Shown here: piece after piece, positions 1 through 12,191 of the stretch
Position numbering within the stretch: the stretch's first letter is position 1
How the letters are laid out: each line of letters opens with the position of its first letter
Source: Limosilactobacillus panis
GTDB lineage: Bacteria > Bacillota > Bacilli > Lactobacillales > Lactobacillaceae
Reading direction: 5' to 3'
Length of the DNA stretch: 64,000 bases
Assembly: GCF_019797825.1 (NCBI RefSeq)
Contig: NZ_CP081855.1
Coordinates: 682,001-746,000, forward strand
Made by a program: the position numbers and the translations under genes
Notes under the pieces: model-generated
What the model was told of the DNA's origin: nothing
The model's input: the letters and a program-made list of their open reading frames with translations, nothing else
Database searches by the model: none

Positions 1-31
1 TGGTCAGCCATAAACCGTTAGTAAATTTCAT
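1..31 (-). CDS. GH31 alpha-xylosidase-like protein, N-terminus only (partial)
   Basis: The reverse strand from position 31 reads M-K-F-T-N-G-L-W-L-T and runs off the window. An AGGAGG ribosome binding site lies just upstream with good spacing. The short N-terminus resembles the start of GH31 alpha-xylosidases (YicI type), which begin with a similar Met-Lys-[FI]-x-[DN]-G-x-W-L pattern. The neighbourhood (divergent GPH symporter and a xylose locus) supports this, but only about ten residues are visible, so the family call is mainly inference. Confidence 0.5.
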   Translation of the reverse strand, partial: MKFTNGLWLT

Positions 32-98
32 ATTGTACCTCCTGTAAGTTTGTCTATTACATAAACAATCCTAAATATGACCTGATTGTATATCGCAA

Positions 99-112
99 AG
101 TAAGCGCTGTCA
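99..112. promoter_or_regulatory. cre-like site (CcpA), weak
   Basis: AGTAAGCGCTGTCA keeps most of the informative positions of the cre consensus TGNAANCGNWWNCA. It lies between the two divergent glycoside genes and could act on the GH31-like gene on the reverse strand. Confidence 0.4.
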
Positions 113-157
113 ATAGTGTAAAAAAGGTGAAATTTACCTTTATTTTGACATTATATG

Positions 158-211
158 TAGACAAAAACGCTAAATCTGAATTATAAAACTAATTACTGGA
201 AACGCTTGCAA
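158..211 (+). promoter_or_regulatory. Promoter with cre site for the GPH symporter gene
   Basis: A plausible -35 (TAGACA, 158-163) and -10 (TATAAA, 182-187) are separated by 18 bp. Directly downstream, TGGAAACGCTTGCA at 197-210 matches the cre consensus TGNAANCGNWWNCA at every informative position. A cre overlapping the transcription start fits a CcpA roadblock or repressor site. No other gene lies between here and the symporter start at 314. Confidence 0.65.
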
Positions 212-313
212 AATATTTTTAATGGGTCTACACTGTGTTTGCTTGGAAAGACAACAAACCCGGGATTGTCCAAATTGTTATTGATTTTGGAATTATTTAT
301 CGAGGTGCTATTT

Positions 314-1702
314 ATGGATAAGGCTTCAGAAAAGCAAACAAAGATGCCTAACCTGGTTCATTGGCCAGAACGAATCAGTTACGCAGCAACTGACTTTGCC
401 TGCAATTTGTCATTTGGTTTAATTTCTAACTTCCTGATGTTCTTCTACACTGATGCGTTTGGAATCTCAGCTGCGGCCGTCGGAACTCTGTTCCTGGTCG
501 CACGGCTGGTTGATGCGGTCGATGGCCCCTTCTGGGGGATTATGATTGATCACACCCACACTCGGTGGGGTAAGTCACGGCCATACTGGTTATGGTTCGC
601 CATCCCGTATTCCATCTTCTGTGTCCTGGTATTTTCTACGCCGCATATGAGTTTGGAAGGTAAGATTATTTGGGCCTACGTCACCTATATTGGCGTCGAT
701 GTTCTGTACTCATCAGTCAACATTCCAATTACGTCGATTCTGCCTAACCTGACCAACAACCCGAACGAGCGGGTAACATTAAGCACGATTCGGCAGTTCT
801 TCGGTACTGCTGGTGGAACCCTGGTTTCCGTCTTGGCACTGCCAATGGTAAATGCCTTTGGTCATGGTAACGAGCAAAATGGGTTCTTCATTACTAGTAT
901 TATCCTAGCCATCATCGGCTGTGTTCTATTGCTTAATGCCTTTGCCAACACCCGTGAACGGATTCAGACGAAGGAATCTAAGCAGGCACTGCCAATCAAG
1001 ACTTCCTTAAAGGCCTTGAAGCACAACTGGCCATGGGCGGTCATCATCTTTATCAACTTTATCTACTGGATGGGGATGCAAACCCGGAATCAAGTTACTG
1101 TCTATTTCTTCAAGTACAATATGAATGCTGCTTGGCTGACCTCAATCATGCTGGGGTTGCAACTGTTCGCGCTGATTACAGTTGCCATCACTCCATGGTG
1201 CTCAAAGAAGTTTGGCAAGCGTAACACGATGCTTTCCGGGATGCTAATTGCTATCATCGGCCAATTCGTTATGTGGCTTGGTGCAAAGACTGCTAGCGTA
1301 CCCGTCATCATTGCCGCTAACATTATTGTTAACCTAGGGACCGGTTTGGTATCTGGTTTGATTGCCGTTATGCTGGCCGATGCCGTTGACTATGGTGAGT
1401 GGAAAAATGGTGTCCGGGCCGAAGGAATTGTTACCTCGTTCTCATCCTTCTCTGCTAAGTTTGGAATGGGAATCGGTGGTGCGGTCACCGGTTGGATCCT
1501 TAGCATGGGTGGCTACGTTGCCAACCACGCTCAGACCGCTTCCTCACTAAACGCCATTACAATTAACTATGTATGGGTACCAATGGTTGGCTTTGCCCTT
1601 TCTGCTATCGCTTTGATCTTCTACAAGGTTGACTCCTTCGAAGGTAAGATGCAGGCCGACTTACGGGCAAAGCACGCACGTGAAAATGCAGAAAACAAGT
1701 AA
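314..1702 (+). CDS. GPH-family glycoside/pentoside:cation symporter (XylP/YicJ type)
   Basis: Membrane symporter of the glycoside-pentoside-hexuronide family, likely importing an unphosphorylated glycoside with H+ or Na+. It is 462 residues with about 12 hydrophobic segments. The N-terminal stretch (WPERISYAATDFACNL) and the DHTHTRWGKSRPYWLW loop are the usual GPH marks. I chose ATG 314 because GAGGTG lies just upstream; an ATG-less extension to 206 is open but has no ribosome binding site and would cover the cre site. It heads an operon with a ROK kinase and two GH1 genes that are now broken, so its present substrate is unclear; the nearby GH31-like gene suggests a xyloside such as isoprimeverose. 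Confidence 0.85.
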   Translation: MDKASEKQTKMPNLVHWPERISYAATDFACNLSFGLISNFLMFFYTDAFGISAAAVGTLFLVARLVDAVDGPFWGIMIDHTHTRWGKSRPYWLWFAIPYSIFCVLVFSTPHMSLEGKIIWAYVTYIGVDVLYSSVNIPITSILPNLTNNPNERVTLSTIRQFFGTAGGTLVSVLALPMVNAFGHGNEQNGFFITSIILAIIGCVLLLNAFANTRERIQTKESKQALPIKTSLKALKHNWPWAVIIFINFIYWMGMQTRNQVTVYFFKYNMNAAWLTSIMLGLQLFALITVAITPWCSKKFGKRNTMLSGMLIAIIGQFVMWLGAKTASVPVIIAANIIVNLGTGLVSGLIAVMLADAVDYGEWKNGVRAEGIVTSFSSFSAKFGMGIGGAVTGWILSMGGYVANHAQTASSLNAITINYVWVPMVGFALSAIALIFYKVDSFEGKMQADLRAKHARENAENK

Positions 1703-1717
1703 TACTTAAGCTTGAAC

Positions 1718-1751
1718 GGGGCTGGGAAAAATGAGAGTTCTTCCCGGCCCC
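1718..1751 (+). terminator. Stem-loop after the symporter gene
   Basis: GGGGCTGGGAA (1718-1728) pairs with TTCCCGGCCCC (1741-1751) with one G-U pair. The T run behind it is short, so it may only attenuate read-through into the ROK gene. Confidence 0.55.
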
Positions 1752-1793
1752 TTTCCAGTCTGACAAGAATCGTGATATAGAATGGAGAAAAAT

Positions 1794-5660
<3,867 letters not shown>

Positions 5661-5668
5661 TATGGAAC

Positions 5669-5718
5669 GCAAATTGGCCTCCAGTGTTTGGCAATGCCGG
5701 GCACTGGAGGCCATTTGC
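5669..5718. terminator. Long hairpin closing the GH1 operon
   Basis: Arms 5669-5686 and 5702-5718 pair over about 17 bp (core GGCCTCCAGTG/CACTGGAGGCC) with one bulge. It lacks a strong T run, so it may work with the next hairpin or protect the mRNA end. Confidence 0.6.
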
Positions 5719-5776
5719 GTACTATGCTGTTCTAAGTTGTATGATTTATGTTTCTTATACAAATTTCATTTAAGGT

Positions 5777-5811
5777 ACAAAAAAGCACCGGCATTTAAGT
5801 ACGCTGGTGCT
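5777..5811 (-). terminator. Rho-independent terminator of the sugar porter gene
   Basis: AGCACCGGC (5784-5792) pairs with GCTGGTGCT (5803-5811). On the reverse strand the stem is followed by a T run (A run at 5779-5784 on the plus strand), directly downstream of the stop of the reverse-strand porter gene. Confidence 0.8.
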
Positions 5812-5832
5812 CTTTACCTGTTTGGATTAAAT

Positions 5833-7200
5833 TTAGTTGTTAGCCTTTTGTCGCTTAGCAGCTTGGTCACGAAGCCATTGTTCGATACTTTCAAGGGACT
5901 TACCTTGGGTTTCGAAGACCTTGGCGTGGACAAACCAGATGGCTAACAGACAGAAGATACCGTAACCGATGAACAGCGAACCCTTACCGAAGAAACTAAG
6001 TAGCGGTGGGAAGGTCAAAGAAACGATCATGTTAGCGGTCCAGTTAACACCGGCGGAGAAGGAGTTACCTAAACCACGGATGTTTAGTGGGAACATTTCA
6101 CCAATCATTGTCCACATGATTGGGCCCCAAGTACCAGAGAATGATGCAATATAAACAACCATTGAGAGAACGGCAACGTCAGCAGCAAACTTGGACTCAG
6201 AGGAGTGCATTAGTCCCCAGCACATGATGAACAGGGTGATGGCCATTAACCAACCACCGACAATTAACATCTTACGACGGCTGACCCGGTTCATTAACCA
6301 GATACCAATGACCGTAACGATAACGTTGAAGATCCCAATCCAGATGTGCGAGAGGAGGGCAAAGTGAACACCGAAGCCAGCATCAGTAAAGATGGTTGGT
6401 GCGTAGTAAAGCACGGTATTGCATCCCATGACCTGTTGGAAAATTGCCAGACCAACGGCAGCGACAAGTGCGGGGTGAACGATTGGGCCGAATAATTCGT
6501 TCCAACCACCGGACTTAATAGCAGCCTGCTTTTTAATGTCCTCGATATCACCATTAACAACTTGTTCGTCGTTGCTGTTCATGGCCATCAGGACTTCACG
6601 GGCAACGCTTTCCTTGTCGTTCCGAACCAGGTAACGTGGTGATTCTGGCAAGATAATAGCACCGCAGAACAGGATGGCAGCTGGGATGGCAGCAAAACCG
6701 AGCATCCAACGCCAACCAGTGTAGAGTCCTTGTAGCCAGAAGTTAAGCAGGTAAGCAAGTAGCAAACCGGTCATAACCATTAACTGGAAGAGCCCGGACA
6801 TCATTCCCCGCTTAGCAACCGGCGCCAATTCAGCAAGGTAAGTCGGAATCAAAGCAGAGGCCGCACCAACGGCTAACCCTAAGATGATCCGCGTGATGAT
6901 CAGTGTCCAGAATTCCGGAGCTAACCCAGAACCGAGAGCCCCGATGAAGAACAGAATGGAAGTGAACATTAATAGTTTCCGCCGGCCAAAGCGGTCAGAG
7001 AAAGGCCCAATCGTGATGGCACCGAGGATGGCACCAAGCAAAACAGCAGAAACGACACAACCCTGTTGCCACGAATTCAATGATAATTGCTTTTCAATAA
7101 AGAGAATGGCACCAGAAATTGAACCAGTATCGTAACCGAATAAGAGACCACCAAGGGCGGCAAAAAAGTATATCCACCCGGCGGATAATTTGTGTTTCAT
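5833..7200 (-). CDS. MFS sugar porter (xylose/arabinose:H+ symporter type)
   Basis: A 455-residue, 12-segment sugar porter. Visible family motifs are GYDTGSISGA near the N-terminus, DRFGRRKL in the loop between segments 2 and 3, and PESPRYLV after segment 6. I start at ATG 7200 because AAGGAG lies nine bases upstream; an in-frame ATG at 7230 has no site. The gene is divergent from an AraC regulator, and its upstream DNA carries a half-match to the xylA operator and a cre-like site, so a role in D-xylose or L-arabinose uptake is likely. The exact sugar cannot be read from sequence. Confidence 0.85.
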   Translation of the reverse strand: MKHKLSAGWIYFFAALGGLLFGYDTGSISGAILFIEKQLSLNSWQQGCVVSAVLLGAILGAITIGPFSDRFGRRKLLMFTSILFFIGALGSGLAPEFWTLIITRIILGLAVGAASALIPTYLAELAPVAKRGMMSGLFQLMVMTGLLLAYLLNFWLQGLYTGWRWMLGFAAIPAAILFCGAIILPESPRYLVRNDKESVAREVLMAMNSNDEQVVNGDIEDIKKQAAIKSGGWNELFGPIVHPALVAAVGLAIFQQVMGCNTVLYYAPTIFTDAGFGVHFALLSHIWIGIFNVIVTVIGIWLMNRVSRRKMLIVGGWLMAITLFIMCWGLMHSSESKFAADVAVLSMVVYIASFSGTWGPIMWTMIGEMFPLNIRGLGNSFSAGVNWTANMIVSLTFPPLLSFFGKGSLFIGYGIFCLLAIWFVHAKVFETQGKSLESIEQWLRDQAAKRQKANN

Positions 7201-7248
7201 AATTTTGAGCTCCTTATCCATCAAAACCAAATAATAGACAGAAATGAG

Positions 7249-7285
7249 TTAGTTGTTTATAGATTGAGTTGGTTTTAATAACCAA
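7249..7285. promoter_or_regulatory. Operator-like sequences upstream of the sugar porter
   Basis: The 13 bases TTAGTTGTTTATA at 7249-7261 are identical to the left half of the palindrome in front of xylA. Next to them, 7269-7285 forms a palindrome (TTGGTT-TTAAT-AACCAA). A cre-like site, AGAAAACCCTTTCA, follows at 7320-7333. XylR, AraC and CcpA are the plausible binders; this is inferred from similarity only. Confidence 0.45.
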
Positions 7286-7493
7286 CCAACATCCTAAATA
7301 TAGCATAAAGGACTTAAAAAGAAAACCCTTTCATGATATATTAATAAACAAATCACAATCATAAAAAGGTAAATATAGAATTGTATTTTAGTCATAAAAT
7401 AACAAATTAAGGTTACAAATAGAACTAACGAATGGATGGTTTAAATTGGATAATAGAAATGTAAGAGCTTTCAATAAAATGGAGGTGATAACG

Positions 7494-8405
7494 ATGCAGA
7501 AATTTGTTTCGATTCCCACTATTGAGTCCGGCTTGTACATGTTTGGCGGTCATATGCATACTGTCAACGGTTCCTGGTCGTTTTTTGAGCAGCGCCACCA
7601 GGTCTTTGAGCTGATGGTTGTGACTGAAGGACACCAAATTACCGACTTCCGTGACCAAGCCGCTGTTAATATGGGACCGGGGGACGCCCTGATTATTTCC
7701 CCGGGGACTTACCATACCAACCGTAACGCTAGTGCCGCGGCCAAGATGACGTACATGTGCCTGCACTTTGACTTTGAAGATACCCAGATTCGTTCCCGGA
7801 TGATTGGCTTAATTGCTAATAAGCTCTTTAAGGCGGAAACCCCGTTTGCCCAGTTGTCTAATACCACCCTTAGCAAGATTGTCGACCTCAGTCGGGATCG
7901 TGAGCACCGGAATGAGTTTGATACCCAGGTTAACATTGAAATTGTCCTTCTTAAGTACCTCCGTGATTTGAATCAGCTGATGGGGGATGTCGATTACCGC
8001 CATGACATGCCGTACAGTAACAAGGAAGCCAAGATTGGTCGTGATATCGTGATGGCAATTGAGAACCGGGTCAACAATGATGACCACAGCCCATCTTTCA
8101 ATTTCGGTGATATTTGTAAGGAACTCGCCATTAGTAGTGGTTATGGCCACCGGGTATTTAAGAAGGCATACGGAATTACCCCGCTGCACTTCATTGACCG
8201 GGAAAAATATAAAAAGGCCCAGCGATTTTTAGAATATTCGGGAAATTCGATTGAGGAGATTGCTTACATGGTGGGGGCTGCCAACATCTCCATCTTCAGT
8301 AAGCAATTCAAGAAGTGGTCAGGCTATTCACCAAGCGAGTACCGAAAGCAGGTTATTCATAAGCGCTCGGTTCGTTCAAAGAACAATGTTGGCTACTTCG
8401 AATAG
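7494..8405 (+). CDS. AraC-family transcriptional regulator
   Basis: 303 residues. The N-terminal half looks like a sugar-sensing cupin (His-rich, with a GPGDALIISPGTYH stretch near residue 70). The last 100 residues hold two helix-turn-helix units, including IEEIAYMVGAANISIFSKQF and a closing GYSPSEYR. I start at ATG 7494, with GGAGGTGAT just upstream; the frame is open back to a TTG at 7446 without a site. It lies between a divergent porter gene and the downstream symporter/GH120 genes, so it is a candidate activator of either or both. Confidence 0.85.
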   Translation: MQKFVSIPTIESGLYMFGGHMHTVNGSWSFFEQRHQVFELMVVTEGHQITDFRDQAAVNMGPGDALIISPGTYHTNRNASAAAKMTYMCLHFDFEDTQIRSRMIGLIANKLFKAETPFAQLSNTTLSKIVDLSRDREHRNEFDTQVNIEIVLLKYLRDLNQLMGDVDYRHDMPYSNKEAKIGRDIVMAIENRVNNDDHSPSFNFGDICKELAISSGYGHRVFKKAYGITPLHFIDREKYKKAQRFLEYSGNSIEEIAYMVGAANISIFSKQFKKWSGYSPSEYRKQVIHKRSVRSKNNVGYFE

Positions 8406-8482
8406 AATTTAACAAGGATCACCCTACATAATAGGTCATAATTTGACAAATTTCTGTCAGGTTATGGTCTATTTTTATATTG

Positions 8483-8496
8483 TGAAACCGCATACA
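8483..8496. promoter_or_regulatory. cre site (CcpA) before the symporter/GH120 operon
   Basis: TGAAACCGCATACA matches all informative positions of TGNAANCGNWWNCA. It overlaps a possible -10 (TACAAT, 8493-8498), consistent with glucose repression of the operon starting at 8586. Confidence 0.65.
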
Positions 8497-8518
8497 ATAA
8501 AAGACGTTGATGAAGTAG

Positions 8519-8539
8519 TTACTTCGTTTACACAACTAA
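8519..8539. promoter_or_regulatory. XylR-type operator candidate
   Basis: Read on the reverse strand this 21-mer matches the xylA palindrome at 13521-13541 at 17 of 21 positions (shared TTAGTTGT at one end and TAA at the other). It sits between the cre site and the GPH symporter gene, where a repressor would block transcription. Confidence 0.55.
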
Positions 8540-8585
8540 CTTACTTTTCTACTCTGTATTTATTATTTTTTAAGGGATGATTTAA

Positions 8586-10052
8586 ATGGAAAAGACACCT
8601 GCTGGAAAAGTAGATGAGTTTGCGAAGTTATCATGGCGCGAACGAATTGCTTATGGTGCCGGAGACTTAGCGCAAAACCTAATCTTCGGAACAATCGGTT
8701 CAATGTTACTATTTTACTTAACAACGGTTTTCGGTATTTCTGCCGCTGCCGGGGCAACCATCTTCTTGATTGTCCGTTGGGTCAACGTTTTCTGGGACCC
8801 ATGGGTTGGGACCGTTGTTGATAAGAGCCACTTCAAGCACGGTGGAAAGTACCGGCCATTTTTGATTTACTTTGGGATTCCACTGACAATCTGCTGTGCC
8901 TTAGTGTTCTTGCCAATTCAAGCTGTCCGGGGCAACGTTATTTACGCTTTCGTATCGTACCTGGCAACAGCCTTGATCTACTCATTCGTTAACATTCCAT
9001 ACGGTTCCTTGAATGCATCATTGACCCGTGATAACGATGAGGTTTCCACTTTAACAACTGTCCGGATGACTGAGGCCAACATTGGTAACCTGCTGGTTTA
9101 CACATTCTTACCATTATTTGTTCAACTGGCTTCCCCAGAAAAGCAGCTGAAGGGTATCGGGATGTTCGGTATCAAGCTGAACTTAGGTAACTACGCTTCT
9201 CCACATGCTGCTGGTGCTTACTTTAAGGTTATGGCTATCTACATGATCATTGGTTTCATCATGTTATTATGTACTTACTTTGGTGTTAAGGAACGGGTTT
9301 TGCCAACCGCTGAAGAAACCGCTTCTGTTAAGTTTTCTGACTTGTGGAACGAATTGATTGATAACAAGCCATTGCAAATCTTGGGCTGGTTCTTCCTGAT
9401 TGGCTTTACCTTCATGTTCTTTGGGAACACCGTATGGCCATTCTTCGTTCAATATAACATTGGTCACTCCGAATGGATGGCTTCAATCAACTTGATTGGG
9501 TCGATTCCAGGAATCTTCTTGGTATTCTTATGGCCAATCATCCGGAAGAAGATTGGTAAGAAGGGCTTCTTCTACCTCTTCTTAATCCTCTTTATTATCG
9601 GTCAATTGATACTGTGGGTATGGTCATTCCCTGCTTTCAAGAACAACATTGCCCTTGGTTACATCGGTCGTTTCATTATGCAATGGGGGATTACCGCTGC
9701 AACTGGTTACATGTGGTCACTGGTTCCAGAAGTTATTTCTTACGGAGAGTGGCATTCTAAGAAACGGGTTGCCGGAATCATTAACTCTATCATGGGTCTG
9801 TTCTTCAAGATTGGACTGGCCCTTGGGGGGATCATCCCAGGTTACATCAACGCCTTCTGTCACTTTAACGGTAATAACGCTACTCAACCAAAGTCAGCTT
9901 TGACTGGTATTTCAATCTCAATGATTTGGATTCCAATCGTTCTTGCCCTTGTTGCAATGTGGATTATGAGTAAGTACCCATTGAGTGACCCTGAAGTTGA
10001 CAAGATTAACCACGAAATTGAAAATAAGCGGAAACAACAAGCAAACAACTAG
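8586..10052 (+). CDS. GPH-family symporter, probably for xylosides or xylo-oligosaccharides
   Basis: 488 residues with about 12 membrane segments. The N-terminus (RERIAYGAGDLAQNL) and the first cytoplasmic loop (DKSHFKHGGKYRPF) are typical of the GPH family. It is followed 31 bp later by an intracellular GH120 beta-xylosidase, the pairing seen in xylo-oligosaccharide loci, so import of xylobiose or similar is the likely job. A cre site and an XylR-like operator lie upstream. It is only distantly similar to the symporter at 314. Confidence 0.85.
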   Translation: MEKTPAGKVDEFAKLSWRERIAYGAGDLAQNLIFGTIGSMLLFYLTTVFGISAAAGATIFLIVRWVNVFWDPWVGTVVDKSHFKHGGKYRPFLIYFGIPLTICCALVFLPIQAVRGNVIYAFVSYLATALIYSFVNIPYGSLNASLTRDNDEVSTLTTVRMTEANIGNLLVYTFLPLFVQLASPEKQLKGIGMFGIKLNLGNYASPHAAGAYFKVMAIYMIIGFIMLLCTYFGVKERVLPTAEETASVKFSDLWNELIDNKPLQILGWFFLIGFTFMFFGNTVWPFFVQYNIGHSEWMASINLIGSIPGIFLVFLWPIIRKKIGKKGFFYLFLILFIIGQLILWVWSFPAFKNNIALGYIGRFIMQWGITAATGYMWSLVPEVISYGEWHSKKRVAGIINSIMGLFFKIGLALGGIIPGYINAFCHFNGNNATQPKSALTGISISMIWIPIVLALVAMWIMSKYPLSDPEVDKINHEIENKRKQQANN

Positions 10053-10083
10053 TTATTTTGGATAATTAGGAAGGAAGATTTCT

Positions 10084-12126
10084 ATGAATATTTACGTTGA
10101 CATCAACGCGCCGTTTTCTGGGGAAGGTTCAAAAGACTATCCTTTCCGTTCAATTCAAGCCGCTGCCGACATTGCTCAACCGGGGGATACAGTCTTAGTC
10201 GCTCCTGGGACTTACCGGGAAAACGTTGATCCTAAGCATGCCGGAACTAAGGATGCTCGGATTACTTACAAATCTACTGTTCCATTGGGTGCCGTTATTT
10301 CTGGTGCTGAAAAGGTAGATAACTGGGAAAACGTTGCCGGTGACGTTTGGAAGGTTGCAGTTCCTAACAGCATCTTTGGGGACTATAATCCATACACTAC
10401 CCGGGTTGCTGGGGACTGGTTCGACGCGCGGATCGTTGCTCACACCGGTGAAGTATACCTGAACGACGTTGCTTTGTACGAAGTCAACAGCTTGGATGAG
10501 GTCAAGCAACCGGTCAAGAACGAAAAGTCATGGTATCCAGAACGGACCCTGTATACCTGGTACGCTGAACAGGATGAAGAGGCCGATACGACCATCATCT
10601 ACGCCAACTTCCAAGGCAAGGATCCTAATAAGGAGAACGTTGAAATCAACGTCCGGGAAAACTGCTTCTATCCTCAACAAGAGGGAATTGGCTACATTAC
10701 CTTAGCTGGTTTTGGGGTAACGAAAGCAGCTACCCAGTGGGCACCGCCGACAGCCTACCAAGAAGGAATGATTGGGCCCCACTGGTCTAAGGGTTGGATC
10801 ATTGAAGACTGTGATGTTTCCCACTCCAAGTGTTCAGGGATTTCTTTAGGGAAGTACTTGCAACCAAATAACAATAACAAGTGGTCTAAGTGGAAGTACA
10901 AGGATGGTACCCAAACCGAACGGGACGCCATTTGCCAAGCTTCCTACGAAGGTTGGGATAAAGAGCACGTGGGCTCCCACATCATTCGCCGTAACCACAT
11001 TCATGACTGCGGTCAAACGGGGATTGTTGGGCACCTGGGCGGTGTCTTCTCTACAATTGAAGATAACGATATTCACGACATTAACGTCCGTCAAAACCTA
11101 GCGGGGGCCGAAATCGGTGGAATCAAGATGCACGCCGCAATTGACGTTACCTACCGGCACAACCACATCCACCACTGTACACGGGGATTATGGCTAGACT
11201 GGCAGGCCCAAGGGACCAGGGTTACCCAGAACATCTTTGACCATAACAGTCTGCCAAACGACTTCAAGACCACTAAGGACAACCTTGGCGACTTGCTGAG
11301 CGGACTGGGTGAAGATATCTGGATTGAAGTTTCCTTTGGTCCAACGCTGATTGATAACAACCTCTTCTTATCTGACCGTTCGATTCGTTTTGCTGCCCAA
11401 GGGGTTGCCTTTGTCCACAACCTGATTGCTGGTAGTTTTACCGCTACTGGTCGGGGGACCGACAATAACTCAGTCAACCTGCCATCGAACCGGTTCACGC
11501 CATATCATGAAATTCACGGTACGAAGGTAATGGGCTTCATGACGATTCAGCACGGGGACAATAAGTTCTACAACAATATCTTCGTTCAACAACACCTGCG
11601 TCCTGAAATGCAAAAGATTGCTGATGCAATGAAGGACAAGCCAGATGACTGGGACGACTACAACTTTGAAGTTGGAACGAAGCCATTTACTGATTACCCG
11701 ACTTTCGAGGAATGGGACAAGCAGTTTGACGGTTACTGTGGTATTTACGCACCAAACAGTGACCACTACTACAACCACTTGCCAGTTTGGGCTGTCGGGA
11801 ATGTTTACCTGAATGGCGCCCAAGCAACGGCGAAGGAAAAGAACCCTTACGTAGACAGCAAGGATCAGGTTGAATTAGCCCTTGAAGAACGGGAAGATGG
11901 CCTTTATTTGAAGACCAACCTTTACGACTTTGTTCCTGAAAAGACCGATAGCGTAATCTCCACCAAGAAGATTGCGATGGCCTTCGAACCGGAAGAAAAG
12001 TACGAAAACCCAGATGGCACGCCAATTACCTTTAACCACGACTTCTTCGGTAATCACCGCGACGGTGTTAAGGTAACTGCTGGACCATTTGCAAGTGAAA
12101 AGGGAGTTAACAATAAGCTCTTCTAA
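10084..12126 (+). CDS. GH120 beta-xylosidase (parallel beta-helix)
   Basis: A 680-residue protein with no signal peptide, so cytoplasmic. It opens with a beta-helix start (IYVDINAPFSGEGSKDYPF) followed by repeated NHIHDC/DNDIHD coils. GH120 enzymes remove xylose from xylo-oligosaccharides. Asp372 in RGLWLDWQAQG and Glu415 in WIEVSFGP correspond to the nucleophile and acid/base of the family as I remember it (XylC of Thermoanaerobacterium); here the two are separated by roughly 20 more residues than I recall for XylC, probably a surface loop. It is in one operon with the upstream symporter. The alternative is another beta-helix glycosidase, less likely given the xyl context. Confidence 0.8.
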   Translation: MNIYVDINAPFSGEGSKDYPFRSIQAAADIAQPGDTVLVAPGTYRENVDPKHAGTKDARITYKSTVPLGAVISGAEKVDNWENVAGDVWKVAVPNSIFGDYNPYTTRVAGDWFDARIVAHTGEVYLNDVALYEVNSLDEVKQPVKNEKSWYPERTLYTWYAEQDEEADTTIIYANFQGKDPNKENVEINVRENCFYPQQEGIGYITLAGFGVTKAATQWAPPTAYQEGMIGPHWSKGWIIEDCDVSHSKCSGISLGKYLQPNNNNKWSKWKYKDGTQTERDAICQASYEGWDKEHVGSHIIRRNHIHDCGQTGIVGHLGGVFSTIEDNDIHDINVRQNLAGAEIGGIKMHAAIDVTYRHNHIHHCTRGLWLDWQAQGTRVTQNIFDHNSLPNDFKTTKDNLGDLLSGLGEDIWIEVSFGPTLIDNNLFLSDRSIRFAAQGVAFVHNLIAGSFTATGRGTDNNSVNLPSNRFTPYHEIHGTKVMGFMTIQHGDNKFYNNIFVQQHLRPEMQKIADAMKDKPDDWDDYNFEVGTKPFTDYPTFEEWDKQFDGYCGIYAPNSDHYYNHLPVWAVGNVYLNGAQATAKEKNPYVDSKDQVELALEEREDGLYLKTNLYDFVPEKTDSVISTKKIAMAFEPEEKYENPDGTPITFNHDFFGNHRDGVKVTAGPFASEKGVNNKLF

Positions 12127-12138
12127 ATTTAAGGACTG

Positions 12139-12178
12139 AAAAAGCCGCTGAGCGTGAAAATGCGCTCAGCGGCTTTTT
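12139..12178. terminator. Bidirectional terminator between GH120 and xylR
   Basis: A perfect 16-bp stem (12139-12154 with 12163-12178, ending AAAAAGCC/GGCTTTTT) with an 8-base loop. It has a T run on both strands and serves the convergent GH120 and xylR genes. Confidence 0.9.
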
Positions 12179-12191
12179 CGCCCTTATGTGT

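Noticed and set aside
206..313. N-terminal extension of the first GPH symporter
   Set aside because: Open frame, but no ribosome binding site; it would overlap the cre site and add a non-family segment.
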